64,000 nt of DNA from Treponema sp. (GTDB lineage Bacteria; Spirochaetota; Spirochaetia; Treponematales; Treponemataceae): NCBI GenBank assembly GCA_024400915.1, contig JAKSLX010000008.1, positions 1 to 64,000 on the forward strand. Reading direction: 5' to 3'. The notes under the pieces were generated by a model. The model made no database searches. It saw only the letters and a program-made list of their open reading frames with translations, and was not told the origin of the DNA. A program made the position numbers and the translations under genes. This document shows positions 42,169-51,409 of this stretch, in pieces (position 1 is the first letter of the stretch; every line of letters starts with the position of its first letter).

Positions 42169-44159
42169 ACCGTAGAAGGCAGAACATTCTTAAGGTCCAG
42201 CTTTCCATCTCCGGAGAGCTGGGCTGCATATTCCTTTCCTTCGTAAATCACTGAGATGTCTTTCCAGAAGTCAGTTCCAGGTTCCGTGTAAAGTATGGCA
42301 CCTGCAAATTTTCCTTCCTTCCATTCAATGTCGGCAATAATGTTTCCCATGAGTTGAACTTTCTTGAGGGTACCGTTCTTCCAGTTTTCAGGAACAGATT
42401 CAAGAAGCGAAAGTTCAACCCTGTCTCCGTTCATCCTGCACTTCAGTATGGAATCTTTTGCACTGCAAAGCCATGCGTCAAAGTTTTCGGTGTCAGAAAT
42501 TTTTTCTGCAGTTTCCGTATATTCTGGTGCATTTATTTTTGCAGAGGCATTTGAAAGTTCAAAGGCAAATGTGTCCGTAGATTTTCCAAGGTACTTCATT
42601 GCACGCAGGGTAAGCGCAAACACTTCTTTTACTGCAGCTGCGTATTCATCAGATCGTTCTGCAATGTGGAAATTTTTGCCTTCCGAGTTTTCTCGTCCGC
42701 TGGTAAAGGCAGGGGAAAGAATCAGGTGCTTCTTTTCGTCTGCAGGAACAAGGGTATTCAGGAAGAACAGGGATGCCGACTTAAGGAATTTGAAATACTT
42801 TTTAAGGGTTTTCCTGTCCATCGAATATTCGTAGTATTCAATAAGCGATTTAGTAAAGCTAAGGGTTCCCAAAGGAGAATATGACGACGCAAGATCGGTT
42901 CCACATGGTGCTGCGTCTCCCCAGATGTCTGTTGAACCGTGGCACACGAAACCTTCAGCTCCGTACATCAATTCGGCAGTTGCTTTCCCATGCCTGTATA
43001 GTCTCTTTGCAAATTTCAAGAGAGTCCTGTTGAGTTTTGAAAATCCCGTCATGCCGGCCGCATGCCTGTAGATTGAATTGTCCATCAGGTTGAACCTTTC
43101 ACCCTCATTTTCTGTCCAGAGTCCCTTCTTGATTTTTGGAAGGGTTCCCTGTGGATGAAGGTCGCAAAGAAGTTTGTATTTTGCATATTCCCAATCCAAG
43201 TCTTCCTTTCCGCCGATTGAAAGAATTGCCTGGGTATTCCATGATGTCCAGTCTGCAATGTGGTCTGCCTTAAGGTTCTGATATGAAGTGCCGGAAGCAA
43301 AACAGATTCTCTTTAAGGCAAGGTCAGCGCATTTTGAAGCTGCTGCAAGAGGTTTTTTGTGAACGTCTCCTTGCTTTGACCTGAAGTGTCCGCGCCTGTA
43401 CCCCGTTTCAACATCAATATAAAGGGTAACATCGTCTGATTTTTCAACTACTAGATATTCACCTCTTACTGCAACAGTTCCGCCAGAAGCCACTGCCGTC
43501 ATCATGATGCACGAAGGAAATCCGTTTACATCAAGGACAGAAACGGTATCGTTGGTAAGCGCATATTTTTTTGCACATTCCGGTTTTACGATTGATGCAC
43601 GAAGGTAGATACTTTTTGCTACGCTTGAAGAAATGTGGTACACAAGAACATTTCCGCTGCCGGTTGCAAAGCATTCCCTGATATAGGTAATGGAACTGTC
43701 TGCCGAACTTCTTGAAAAATCCTTCTGTCCTGAAATTGAAGATTCAACTGAAAATTCAGAGGATACGATTCCCGTTTCAAAATCTATTTCCCTTTTGTAG
43801 GAATCGTATTTTTCAAAGCTTCCTCTCTTGCTGTGCTCTGCATCATAAAAGTCAATGTGGATTTCTCCTGAAGGACAGTAGTGAGCCTGTTCTGCCGGAG
43901 TTCCGCTGAGGCATTCAAGAACATGTTCTTCTGCTTCTACATAGCGGTCCTGTGAAACAAGGGTGCGTATTTCTTTCAGTGCACCTCGGCTGTGAGAATT
44001 GATTCTGTTATAGTAAGCCTTTGACCAAAGGGATTCTTCATTAAGCTTTAGAATTTCATGGACTGGATTTCCGTAGACCTTTGCCCCAATCCTTCCGTTT
44101 GCAACTGGAAATGCATCCTTGAAATTTTCTGCAGGCGATTTGTATGTAAGTTTGCTCAT
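42165..44159 (-). CDS. GH95-like protein with shortened catalytic domain
   Basis: A 664-residue cytosolic protein (no signal peptide). The N-terminal GH95 sandwich begins FKDAFPVANGRIGAKVYG and contains LKLNEESLWS. The helical barrel has HGSTDIWGDAAPCG and SPAFTSGRENSEG, where Glu of 'EN' is the family's general acid. But the usual second half of the barrel, with the HRHxSxLy and QIDGNFG blocks, is absent: the sequence passes directly from the barrel helices to the C-terminal beta domain (ESVPENWKNGTLKK). The usual HN pair also reads HG. Activity on fucosides or galactosides is therefore doubtful. The ATG at 44159 gives the family's normal start. Confidence 0.7.
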   Translation of the reverse strand: MSKLTYKSPAENFKDAFPVANGRIGAKVYGNPVHEILKLNEESLWSKAYYNRINSHSRGALKEIRTLVSQDRYVEAEEHVLECLSGTPAEQAHYCPSGEIHIDFYDAEHSKRGSFEKYDSYKREIDFETGIVSSEFSVESSISGQKDFSRSSADSSITYIRECFATGSGNVLVYHISSSVAKSIYLRASIVKPECAKKYALTNDTVSVLDVNGFPSCIMMTAVASGGTVAVRGEYLVVEKSDDVTLYIDVETGYRRGHFRSKQGDVHKKPLAAASKCADLALKRICFASGTSYQNLKADHIADWTSWNTQAILSIGGKEDLDWEYAKYKLLCDLHPQGTLPKIKKGLWTENEGERFNLMDNSIYRHAAGMTGFSKLNRTLLKFAKRLYRHGKATAELMYGAEGFVCHGSTDIWGDAAPCGTDLASSYSPLGTLSFTKSLIEYYEYSMDRKTLKKYFKFLKSASLFFLNTLVPADEKKHLILSPAFTSGRENSEGKNFHIAERSDEYAAAVKEVFALTLRAMKYLGKSTDTFAFELSNASAKINAPEYTETAEKISDTENFDAWLCSAKDSILKCRMNGDRVELSLLESVPENWKNGTLKKVQLMGNIIADIEWKEGKFAGAILYTEPGTDFWKDISVIYEGKEYAAQLSGDGKLDLKNVLPSTV

Positions 44160-44243
44160 ACAAAGGATTTTACCACACTTTAAGGCAACTGTCATAGAAA
44201 GTGGCGAAAGACTCTTTATGCAGCTTAAGATGTATATCAGTAA

Positions 44244-45023
44244 TTATTTTTCAACTTTGAGCACATCCACCAGATGACTGCCGGCTCCCAAAAGTTCCGG
44301 GCGTTCTGCGTTGACCATCTGGTACTGTACAAAGCGGCTGAAGGTTTCTTCACTCATAGCATTAAGCTCACGCCTCATGTAGTCGGAAGGACCGTCGGGA
44401 GAGAATACCTTCATTCGCTTGAGCCCTGCAAGGCGGTTTAACCTTTCAACATCTTCGAGCCTTACATATTCATATAATTCTTCTTCAGAAGGGCGTACAT
44501 GGAAGGTGTCGTCTATGTGACCCGTTTTAAAAATCTCGTTTATTCTTTCTTCCCGGAAACAGTAGGTTATTACGCTGTAGTCGTTCATTACATAGGCCGC
44601 AAGGATTATTCCCCCAGGTTTTGTAATTCTCTTTACTTCGCAGAATGCCTTAAGCCTGTCTTCGTCGCTGTGCAGGTGATAGAGTGGACCAAAGAAAATT
44701 GTTAGGTCAAAGGTGTTGTCTGGTAAAAAGGAAAGGTCACGGGCATCACCAGGCCAGCACTTTACCTTTGCATGTTTGCTTTCAAGGATTTCAAGATTGT
44801 GTTTTACAAGTTCCACGGCAGTTACATCATAGCCTTCGTTGGCAAGGGCAACACTGTAGCGGCCAGTTCCGGCGCCGATGTCTGCAATTTTAAATTCGTC
44901 CTTGCATTCAGGAAGATAGTCATGGATGTATTTCATGGACACAAGGTATTCCACCATTCCGTGGCGAGTTGTCAGGCGGTGGTCTTCCTTGTGCTTGTTG
45001 TAGTATTTTTCGATGGGGGTCAT
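44244..45023 (-). CDS. Class I SAM-dependent methyltransferase
   Basis: A 259-residue methyltransferase. Motif I is IADIGAGTGRYSVALANEGY, followed by VTAVELVKHNLEILE, GDARDLSFLPD and DLTIFFGPLYHLHSDEDR, then KPGGIILAAYV. The PLYHL motif places it in a small-molecule group (methyltransferase type 11/25). The substrate is unknown. It begins 4 bases after lgt and so is probably on the lgt message. Confidence 0.82.
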   Translation of the reverse strand: MTPIEKYYNKHKEDHRLTTRHGMVEYLVSMKYIHDYLPECKDEFKIADIGAGTGRYSVALANEGYDVTAVELVKHNLEILESKHAKVKCWPGDARDLSFLPDNTFDLTIFFGPLYHLHSDEDRLKAFCEVKRITKPGGIILAAYVMNDYSVITYCFREERINEIFKTGHIDDTFHVRPSEEELYEYVRLEDVERLNRLAGLKRMKVFSPDGPSDYMRRELNAMSEETFSRFVQYQMVNAERPELLGAGSHLVDVLKVEK

Positions 45024-45027
45024 AGGA

Positions 45028-46014
45028 TTATTTCTTCAGGGCGTTCTGCGTCTTCTTGTTCCAGAACCAGGTCCCGATGATGATGGCAATTCCGCCCGTA
45101 ATCATGAGGAAACAGAGAATCTGTCCTGTACTGATGTTCAAAAGGGAAGTGTTTGTGTAAAGGGCAGTGCTTCCGTCGGCAGAAATTCTGTAGCCTATGT
45201 CTGCATCCGGTTCGCGGAAATATTCGATTACAAAACGGACAAGACCGTAGCCTACTGTGTAGCATCCGCCAAGGAAACCGTCATGTCTTTTTACCTTGCG
45301 CAGGTTCCATAAAACCACAAAGAGGAAAATTCCTTCAAAGAAAGCTTCGTAGAGCTGGCTTGGATGGCGCGGAAGGTTTACAAGCTTGCCGTTCAGTTCC
45401 ATACCTATGGAGCCTGCAAATTCCTTTACCCATTCAAGGCTTGATGAAAAATGTTCTGCTCTTGGGAAAATCATGCCCCAAGGCATTGTTGTGATTCTTC
45501 CGTAGAGTTCACCGTTGAGGAAATTTCCAAGGCGACCGAAAGTGTATCCCAAGGGAATTGCAACAACCATTGCATCGATCCATTTCCATACAGGCTGCCT
45601 GTGGATCCTGCACCAGACGATCATTCCAATTAGTCCGCCGATGAATCCACCGTGGTAGCTCATTCCTGCAAGCCCCGTAAATCTTTTTGTCACCGTGTCA
45701 AAAGGCCAGAAGATGAGCCATGGCTTTTTCCAGTATAGTCCGCTTGTATCATATACGAGCGTAGAAAAAACGCGTGCTCCAATAAGAAGGAATACAATAC
45801 CGCAGGAAATGAAACTGAATATGTCATCTTCAGTTGCTTTTTTCCCCGGTGTATCAAGGGCTCCTTCCTTAAGAAGTTTTTTCAGTACAAAGAAGGCGCC
45901 GGTAAATGCAAAGATATACATGAGTCCATACCAGCGGATTAAGCCGAGCAGTGGAACTCCAGGAAATACTTCAGGTTTAATGAATGAAGGGTAGTTGATG
46001 TATAGAAAATTCAT
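45028..46014 (-). CDS. lgt: Prolipoprotein diacylglyceryl transferase
   Basis: A 328-residue membrane enzyme that attaches diacylglycerol to the lipobox cysteine. About seven transmembrane segments, with the signatures SYHGGFIGGLIGM and GYTFGRLGNFLNGELYG, and HPSQLYEAFFEG. This is the first step for all the lipoproteins encoded nearby. The length is slightly above the common ~290 because of an extra loop after residue 50. It is coupled by ATGA to the MinD/FlhG-like gene upstream. Confidence 0.93.
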   Translation of the reverse strand: MNFLYINYPSFIKPEVFPGVPLLGLIRWYGLMYIFAFTGAFFVLKKLLKEGALDTPGKKATEDDIFSFISCGIVFLLIGARVFSTLVYDTSGLYWKKPWLIFWPFDTVTKRFTGLAGMSYHGGFIGGLIGMIVWCRIHRQPVWKWIDAMVVAIPLGYTFGRLGNFLNGELYGRITTMPWGMIFPRAEHFSSSLEWVKEFAGSIGMELNGKLVNLPRHPSQLYEAFFEGIFLFVVLWNLRKVKRHDGFLGGCYTVGYGLVRFVIEYFREPDADIGYRISADGSTALYTNTSLLNISTGQILCFLMITGGIAIIIGTWFWNKKTQNALKK

Positions 46015-47162
46015 ACTTTAAAACCCTGTGCTGCTGCTTCAAGAAGTTTTTTCTTAAGCAGATTATTTTCGTTTTTAAGAGCTGTAAGCTCGTACTGTTG
46101 CTGTCTTAAAGTTTCTGCAAGTTCACCAGGTGTAAGGGCGCCTGTTCCTGCAAGTTCTTCTATGTAAGCCATCTTCTGTCCAAAATCGTCCGTGGCTTCT
46201 TCAGTTGCAATTTCAAAAGAAGTATCTGCGGCCTGAGTCATGTCGTAATCCGAATCAAACTTCAATGTTTCGGACTGAATGATTTTTTCTGCGATGCGGA
46301 AAATTGCCTGCCCGATGATTGACTGCGGCTTGTATACGATTACAGGGAGTCTTGAAGCAAGGGCCTTGTCCTGAAGTGTATCGCGGTAAACTACGCCAAG
46401 GTGTTCCAGGTCCAGGTCCAGGTACTGCTGACATGAACGGCGGATTCTGTGGGCGCGCTCTGCATCCTTTGGATCATCAATCATGTTGAGTACAAGGCGT
46501 GGATGGAATTCCTTCATCCTGCGCTTGAAAAGTTCCGTCGCTTCCGGATCTTCCTTTTCAAGAATTTCTATAAGCTTTGGAATGTAAAGGCGCTGAAGGG
46601 AAGCCGAATCCTTTTTGAGCGTTTCAAGGTAGTTGTAAGCCGGAGAGCCTTTCTTGAAAGTGTTGTACATCATGCGGAACACAACATTCTTTAGGAAAAG
46701 ATAGCCGTTTAAAGTTGCAGTAACAGTAGGGGCAGTTACAACAATTCCCTGAGGGGAAAGAAGGAACATGTCCAGGATTGTAAGGTGAGTTCCGGCACCA
46801 AGGTCAAGAATAAGGTAGTCGTAGCTGTTTTCCATCTTGTTGAAGCTCTTTATGAGTTCGTTCTTCTGGCTTACCTTGAGTGAAGTGAGTCCTGGAATTT
46901 CTGAATCGCCCGCAATGAACGATACATTCATGTAGTCTGTCTGGTGGATTATGTCTTCAAATTTTGACTGGCCCGTAAAAAAAGTTCCGATTCCTTCCTT
47001 TGCACCGGGATGACCCAATACAAGGTGAAGGTTTGAAGCTCCAAGGTCGAGGTCAACCAATAAAACTCTCTTTCCTGCCTGACCGAGTGCAATGGCAAGA
47101 TTGGCACTCAGAAGACTTTTGCCTACGCCGCCTTTTCCGCTGGCTACTGGTATTATCTGCAT
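46011..47162 (-). CDS. MinD/FlhG-like P-loop ATPase
   Basis: A 383-residue ParA/MinD-family protein. The deviant Walker A is GKGGVGKS (residues 9-16), with VLLVDLDLGASNLHLVLG and YDYLILDLGAGTH following. The C-terminal ~70 residues form a coiled-coil tail (LAETLRQQQYELTALKNENN). FlhG/FleN-type ATPases set flagellar number; in spirochaetes a similar protein would help place periplasmic flagella. No flhF lies next to it, so the role is uncertain. The ATG is six bases after TAAACT and has no ribosome binding site. Confidence 0.78.
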   Translation of the reverse strand: MQIIPVASGKGGVGKSLLSANLAIALGQAGKRVLLVDLDLGASNLHLVLGHPGAKEGIGTFFTGQSKFEDIIHQTDYMNVSFIAGDSEIPGLTSLKVSQKNELIKSFNKMENSYDYLILDLGAGTHLTILDMFLLSPQGIVVTAPTVTATLNGYLFLKNVVFRMMYNTFKKGSPAYNYLETLKKDSASLQRLYIPKLIEILEKEDPEATELFKRRMKEFHPRLVLNMIDDPKDAERAHRIRRSCQQYLDLDLEHLGVVYRDTLQDKALASRLPVIVYKPQSIIGQAIFRIAEKIIQSETLKFDSDYDMTQAADTSFEIATEEATDDFGQKMAYIEELAGTGALTPGELAETLRQQQYELTALKNENNLLKKKLLEAAAQGFKV

Positions 47163-47314
47163 GCTACGAGTTTACCATAAAATACCCTATCAAGCAATTC
47201 TGATTGTAAATTCCACCAAAACCATCTAGAATGGAAGAACCCTGCTAAAACGCAACTTTTGTTTTCAAAGGGTTCCTGCAAGTTTAAAATAAGGATCCAG
47301 AGGTTATCACAAAA

Positions 47315-48772
47315 ATGAAGATCATCAGAAAATATTTGGTCATAGCTGTAAATACACTTTTTCTTTCTATTTTTGCATCCCAGTGTTTTGCTCAGTCCCA
47401 GTCGGCTACGGCTGACAAGTCACAGAACAGCAAGTATCTGGGAATAATCAACCAGCTCTACTATTTCATCCAGCAGAACTATGTTGAGGAAGTGGATCCA
47501 CAGATTCTTTATGAAGGTGCCCTCCGTGGAATGCTTCAGGCTCTGGATGATCCTTACTCCGTTTACATGGACAAGTCTGAATGGCGCAACATTTCCGATA
47601 CTACGCAGGGAAGCTTTGGCGGCGTTGGACTTTCCATCACAAAGCCTTCAACCACTACAAAGGACAAGCCTGCCTATGTAGAAGTAGTTCAGCCTATAGA
47701 TGACACTCCGGGTGCAAGGGCCGGTATTCAGCCTGGTGACTTCATCATCGCCATCAATGGTGTTGATACAAGCACAATCACAATGGATGAAGTTCTCGGA
47801 ATGCTTCGCGGAACCGTCGGTGAAAGCGTTACTGTAACCATCAGACGCAAGACCGTTGAATTTGACCGCGTTCTTGTCCGTGCCCTCATTGAAAATCCAA
47901 CCGTAAAATTCGGCATGATCGGCAACATCGGCTACATTCGCCTTTCGGAATTCTCAACAAATACGGCAACTCACGTTCAGGAAGCAATCGATTCCTTCAA
48001 GAAGGAAAAGAAACTTGCCGGCATCATCATGGACCTTAGAAACAATGGTGGTGGACTTCTTTCTACTGCCGTGGAAATTGCAGACAAATTCATAGACAGC
48101 GGAGTTATCGTTCAGACCAAGAGCAGAATCGACTACGAGAATTCCGTTTACCATGCCAATGCCAGCAAAACTGTGGTAAAAGACATTCCTGTTGTAGTCC
48201 TTATAAACAGAGCTTCCGCCAGTGCCAGTGAAATTCTTTCCGGGGCTCTAAAGGATACACGCACAGCATACCTTGTTGGCGAAAAAAGCTACGGAAAGGG
48301 AAGCGTTCAGATTCCGAGCGGACTTGTAAACAAGGACGGATTTAAAATCACCGTTGCCCGCTATTATTCTCCTCTTGATGTAAATATCGATAAGCGCGGC
48401 ATCAGGCCTGACCTGGAAGTCCTTTATCCGGAATTCAGCGATGACCAGAAAAAGGAATGGGAGCGCCTTGAAAAGGACAATGTGATTTCAGCCTATGTGG
48501 AAGCCCATCCTGACATGACGGAAGCTCAGATTGCGACCTATGCAAAGCAGCTTAAGAAAACATACAACCTTGAAGAATCGTTCCTCCGCAAAATCATCCG
48601 CAATGAAGTATATAGAACAAAGCCGGCACTTCTCTATGACCTTGACTACGACATTCAGCTTAACGCTGCCATCAAGGTAATCAATGACGGCAATTACAGC
48701 AAACTCATGAAGGATACAAAGACCCTTAAGGATCAGCTTGCAGAGGATGAAGCTGCCAAGAAAGAAGAATGA
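47315..48772 (+). CDS. C-terminal processing peptidase (S41)
   Basis: A 485-residue periplasmic protease with a signal peptide (KIIRKYLVIAVNTLFLSIFA). A PDZ domain spans ~95-195 (GGVGLSITKP, then PGARAGIQPGDFIIAINGVD). The Ser/Lys site is in INRASASASEILSGAL and GEKSYGKGSVQ. The family trims tails of periplasmic and outer-membrane proteins. The ~130 residues after the core are a lysine/glutamate-rich helical tail. It is coupled by ATGA to rsmE. Confidence 0.9.
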   Translation: MKIIRKYLVIAVNTLFLSIFASQCFAQSQSATADKSQNSKYLGIINQLYYFIQQNYVEEVDPQILYEGALRGMLQALDDPYSVYMDKSEWRNISDTTQGSFGGVGLSITKPSTTTKDKPAYVEVVQPIDDTPGARAGIQPGDFIIAINGVDTSTITMDEVLGMLRGTVGESVTVTIRRKTVEFDRVLVRALIENPTVKFGMIGNIGYIRLSEFSTNTATHVQEAIDSFKKEKKLAGIIMDLRNNGGGLLSTAVEIADKFIDSGVIVQTKSRIDYENSVYHANASKTVVKDIPVVVLINRASASASEILSGALKDTRTAYLVGEKSYGKGSVQIPSGLVNKDGFKITVARYYSPLDVNIDKRGIRPDLEVLYPEFSDDQKKEWERLEKDNVISAYVEAHPDMTEAQIATYAKQLKKTYNLEESFLRKIIRNEVYRTKPALLYDLDYDIQLNAAIKVINDGNYSKLMKDTKTLKDQLAEDEAAKKEE

Positions 48773-49569
48773 GGCAGTTCGTAGCAGATGACGGCCTTGA
48801 AAAAGGCTGCCTTTATGTTGAAGGGAAAAAATTCCGCTATTTGAATTCCGTCCTCAGGGTAGAAGAAGGGGACATGATTGATGTCCGTCTTCCAGGCGGA
48901 ATCCTTCAGCCCATGACCATTGCAAAGATTGACCGCAGCGCAAAGAAAATCACCATTCAGGTTGCCGGAGATGAAGTTGCGGAAGATGCCTTTGGGGTTC
49001 ATGCAAGGGCCGCAGCAAAGGAGCTTTTCCCCTACGAAATCTGGCTCTTTCAGTTTGCTGCAAAACCGCCAAAGATGGACCTTATCATTCGCCAGGCAGT
49101 TGAATGTGGTGTTGCAAAAATAATTCCCGTAGAAGGTGTTTTCTGTCAGAAAGGAAACATAGAATCTGCAAGGAAAAAATCGGGCGGAGGTGATGACCGC
49201 TGGCAGCGTATAGTTACTGAAGCAAGGGAGCAGAGCGGTTCGCCGGTTGAAACGGAAATACTTCCCTGCGTTACAGTGGAGGAAGCCTGTGCCATGGCAG
49301 AATCCCTGGGAGAAGAAAAGTCAGCCGTAGTTCTGTACGAACGCTCCGACGAGACTGTTTCCGTTAAGGAAGCTCTGGAAAATTGTTCCGGAGCAAAAAA
49401 GGTTCTTCTTGCAGTAGGGGCAGAAGGCGGAATATCGCCGGAAGAAATAGGCCTGCTAAAGAAATCCGGCTTTTATGCCGTCCATATAAAGACAAACATC
49501 CTTCGCTGTGAGACTGCAGCCCTTTATGGTGTTGCTGCGGTTCAGACTGTGATGGATAGGGAAGAATAG
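48769..49569 (+). CDS. rsmE: 16S rRNA (uracil-1498-N3)-methyltransferase
   Basis: A 266-residue RsmE of the SPOUT (knotted) class. It opens with the PUA-like domain (MRQFVADDGLEKG), and the knot bears LLAVGAEGGISPEEIGLLKK and ILRCETAALYGVAAVQ, the SAM-binding loops. An extra stretch around IESARKKSGGGDDRWQRIVTE is the family's basic segment. It overlaps the stop of the S41 peptidase gene by 4 bases. Confidence 0.9.
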   Translation: MRQFVADDGLEKGCLYVEGKKFRYLNSVLRVEEGDMIDVRLPGGILQPMTIAKIDRSAKKITIQVAGDEVAEDAFGVHARAAAKELFPYEIWLFQFAAKPPKMDLIIRQAVECGVAKIIPVEGVFCQKGNIESARKKSGGGDDRWQRIVTEAREQSGSPVETEILPCVTVEEACAMAESLGEEKSAVVLYERSDETVSVKEALENCSGAKKVLLAVGAEGGISPEEIGLLKKSGFYAVHIKTNILRCETAALYGVAAVQTVMDREE

Positions 49570-49609
49570 ACGAAACTGCCGCAGACAGGTGGTTTTTCAG
49601 GAGAATAAA

Positions 49610-50353
49610 ATGGCTGTTCAGCGTATAGAAATTCTTGGTGTGCCTGTTGATGTATGCCAGAGACCGGAACTTGAAGAAAAAATCCTTGAGCTTATGGAAA
49701 AGGATGGACCGGCTCAAATCATATTCCTTTCAATCTGGGACCTTCTGAAGGCACGCGGAAAAAATGAATATGCTGAATGCGTAAAGAATGCGGACTTGAT
49801 TCTCCCAGTTTCAAAAAGCATCCTCAAGGGGGCAAGATTCCTTAAAAAAACTGTGCCAGTCCGCTACAATCCTTTTGATGCAACAATCAGTATTCTAGGT
49901 CTTCTTGAAAACCGCTACAAGTCTTTCTACATGTTCGGCGGAAGAAAAAAGGCCCTTGTTGAAGCAGAAAAGAACGTAAAGAAAACTTTCAGGACTCTTC
50001 GTGTGGTCGGTCGCTATGTAGGCTATTACAAGGCACAGGCAGAAGAGGGAATAATTGAAGCCATCAGGAAATCAAGCCCATCCCTTGTACTTTTGAGTGA
50101 AGGCGTAAAAAACAGGGAACTTTGGCCATACCTGAACCGCGACAAATTCACTACCAGCATTTTCATGTACTATCGTGATGCAGTGGGAATCTTTGGCCGC
50201 AGAATTAAAAGGGTAAATCCGAGAACCTTTGAAAAGGGTCATGAAATCTGGGGCGAAGTCATCAGGAATCCTCTCAAAATATTTTTGCTTTTCCCATACA
50301 GCTGGTATATAATTTCCCTTGTCTGGAACCGTCTTTTCAAAAAGGAAGACTAA
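49610..50353 (+). CDS. WecG/TagA/CpsF family glycosyltransferase
   Basis: A 247-residue GT26 enzyme. Family blocks are ILGVPVDVC at the start, CVKNADLILPVSKSILKGAR, YKSFYMFGGRKKALVEAEKN and LVLLSEGVKNRELW, with PRTFEKGHEIWGEVIRNPLK near the C-terminus. Enzymes of this family add N-acetylmannosamine or another sugar to a lipid carrier. The C-terminal hydrophobic stretch suggests peripheral membrane attachment. AGGAGAATAAA precedes the ATG at 49610. The usual catalytic Asp-Gly-x-Pro region is altered around here, so the donor is uncertain. Confidence 0.75.
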   Translation: MAVQRIEILGVPVDVCQRPELEEKILELMEKDGPAQIIFLSIWDLLKARGKNEYAECVKNADLILPVSKSILKGARFLKKTVPVRYNPFDATISILGLLENRYKSFYMFGGRKKALVEAEKNVKKTFRTLRVVGRYVGYYKAQAEEGIIEAIRKSSPSLVLLSEGVKNRELWPYLNRDKFTTSIFMYYRDAVGIFGRRIKRVNPRTFEKGHEIWGEVIRNPLKIFLLFPYSWYIISLVWNRLFKKED

Positions 50354-50365
50354 TAAAAAAAGTTT

Positions 50366-51409
50366 GTGAAAAGAAATCTTCTACTCATTTCCGACAGCCG
50401 AGAGTTATACTGGTTCTGCTCAAGGAAACTTTCGGGGCGATGTGAGGTTCTTCATTCCAGATTGAACGATTACCGGTGCATCCTGCGATTTACCGAAGCA
50501 CATTCTGTTTTCTGTGTTCTTCTGGACACTTCCCTCATCGATTCCAATTCAGCACATGATGTAAGGACTTTTGTGGCAGAGACGCTTGACTGCCCTTTCT
50601 TTACAATTGATTCCCAGGAAAACAAGATTCCATCGGAAGTGGATTCCCTCTGTTCCGGTTTTGAATCCGACGGAGCACAGCTTGTTGAATCCCCAAGAAT
50701 TTCTTTTGACAAACACGGTAAAAAGAATTATCTGCTCCAGCTTGAAAAATTTGCCTCGCTGGAAGAACCAGTTCTGCTCCTTGGTGAAAGCGGATGCGGA
50801 AAAAGTTATGCGGCGGAAATAATCCACAGCAATTCTTCAAGGAAAAACAGGCCCTTCATAAGGCGAAACATTGCCGAACTAAACCCGGCTCTCATTGAAA
50901 GCGAACTTTTCGGCTGTGTAAAGGGAGCCTATACCGATGCCATGGAAAGAGAAGGTCTCTTTGAAAAGGCAGGGGACGGAACTCTGTTCATTGACGAGAT
51001 AGGGGAACTGTCACTTGAAAATCAGGCAAAACTGCTTGGAGTTCTTGATACGGGAAAATATTGCCGCGTGGGGAGCACAAAGGAAATGACCCTCAGGTGC
51101 AGGCTGATTTTTGCCACCGATGCGGATCTTCTTGCTGGAATAAAGAACCACACCTTTAAGAAGCAGCTTTACTGGAGGCTTGAAAAACTTGTGGTCAAGA
51201 TTCCGCCCCTAAGGGAACGGCGGGATGAAATAGCGCCCCTTGCCCTGAAATTTGCAAAAGAATGTGGAAAAACCCTGTCCAGGGATGCCCTTGATTATGT
51301 TGAAATTCAGGACTGGCCCGGAAACATAAGGCAGCTCATGTTCTGCATACAGCGTTCTTCCGTTCTGTGCGATTCTAAAATTTTGTCTAGGAAGGATCTT
51401 GTTCTGTAG
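50366..51409 (+). CDS. Sigma-54-type AAA+ protein without DNA-binding domain
   Basis: A 347-residue protein from a GTG at 50366. Residues ~1-110 form a receiver-like or PAS-like fold without a clear phospho-acceptor pocket. Residues ~120-345 are the AAA+ core: GESGCGKS (Walker A, ~139), the sigma-54-contact loop GAYTDA (~186, in place of GAFTGA), LFIDEIGELS (Walker B) and PPLRERRDEIAPLALKF. It stops at the end of the AAA+ lid with no FIS-type helix-turn-helix. It may act from solution or with a partner. There is no close ribosome binding site. It overlaps trmJ convergently. Confidence 0.78.
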   Translation: MKRNLLLISDSRELYWFCSRKLSGRCEVLHSRLNDYRCILRFTEAHSVFCVLLDTSLIDSNSAHDVRTFVAETLDCPFFTIDSQENKIPSEVDSLCSGFESDGAQLVESPRISFDKHGKKNYLLQLEKFASLEEPVLLLGESGCGKSYAAEIIHSNSSRKNRPFIRRNIAELNPALIESELFGCVKGAYTDAMEREGLFEKAGDGTLFIDEIGELSLENQAKLLGVLDTGKYCRVGSTKEMTLRCRLIFATDADLLAGIKNHTFKKQLYWRLEKLVVKIPPLRERRDEIAPLALKFAKECGKTLSRDALDYVEIQDWPGNIRQLMFCIQRSSVLCDSKILSRKDLVL

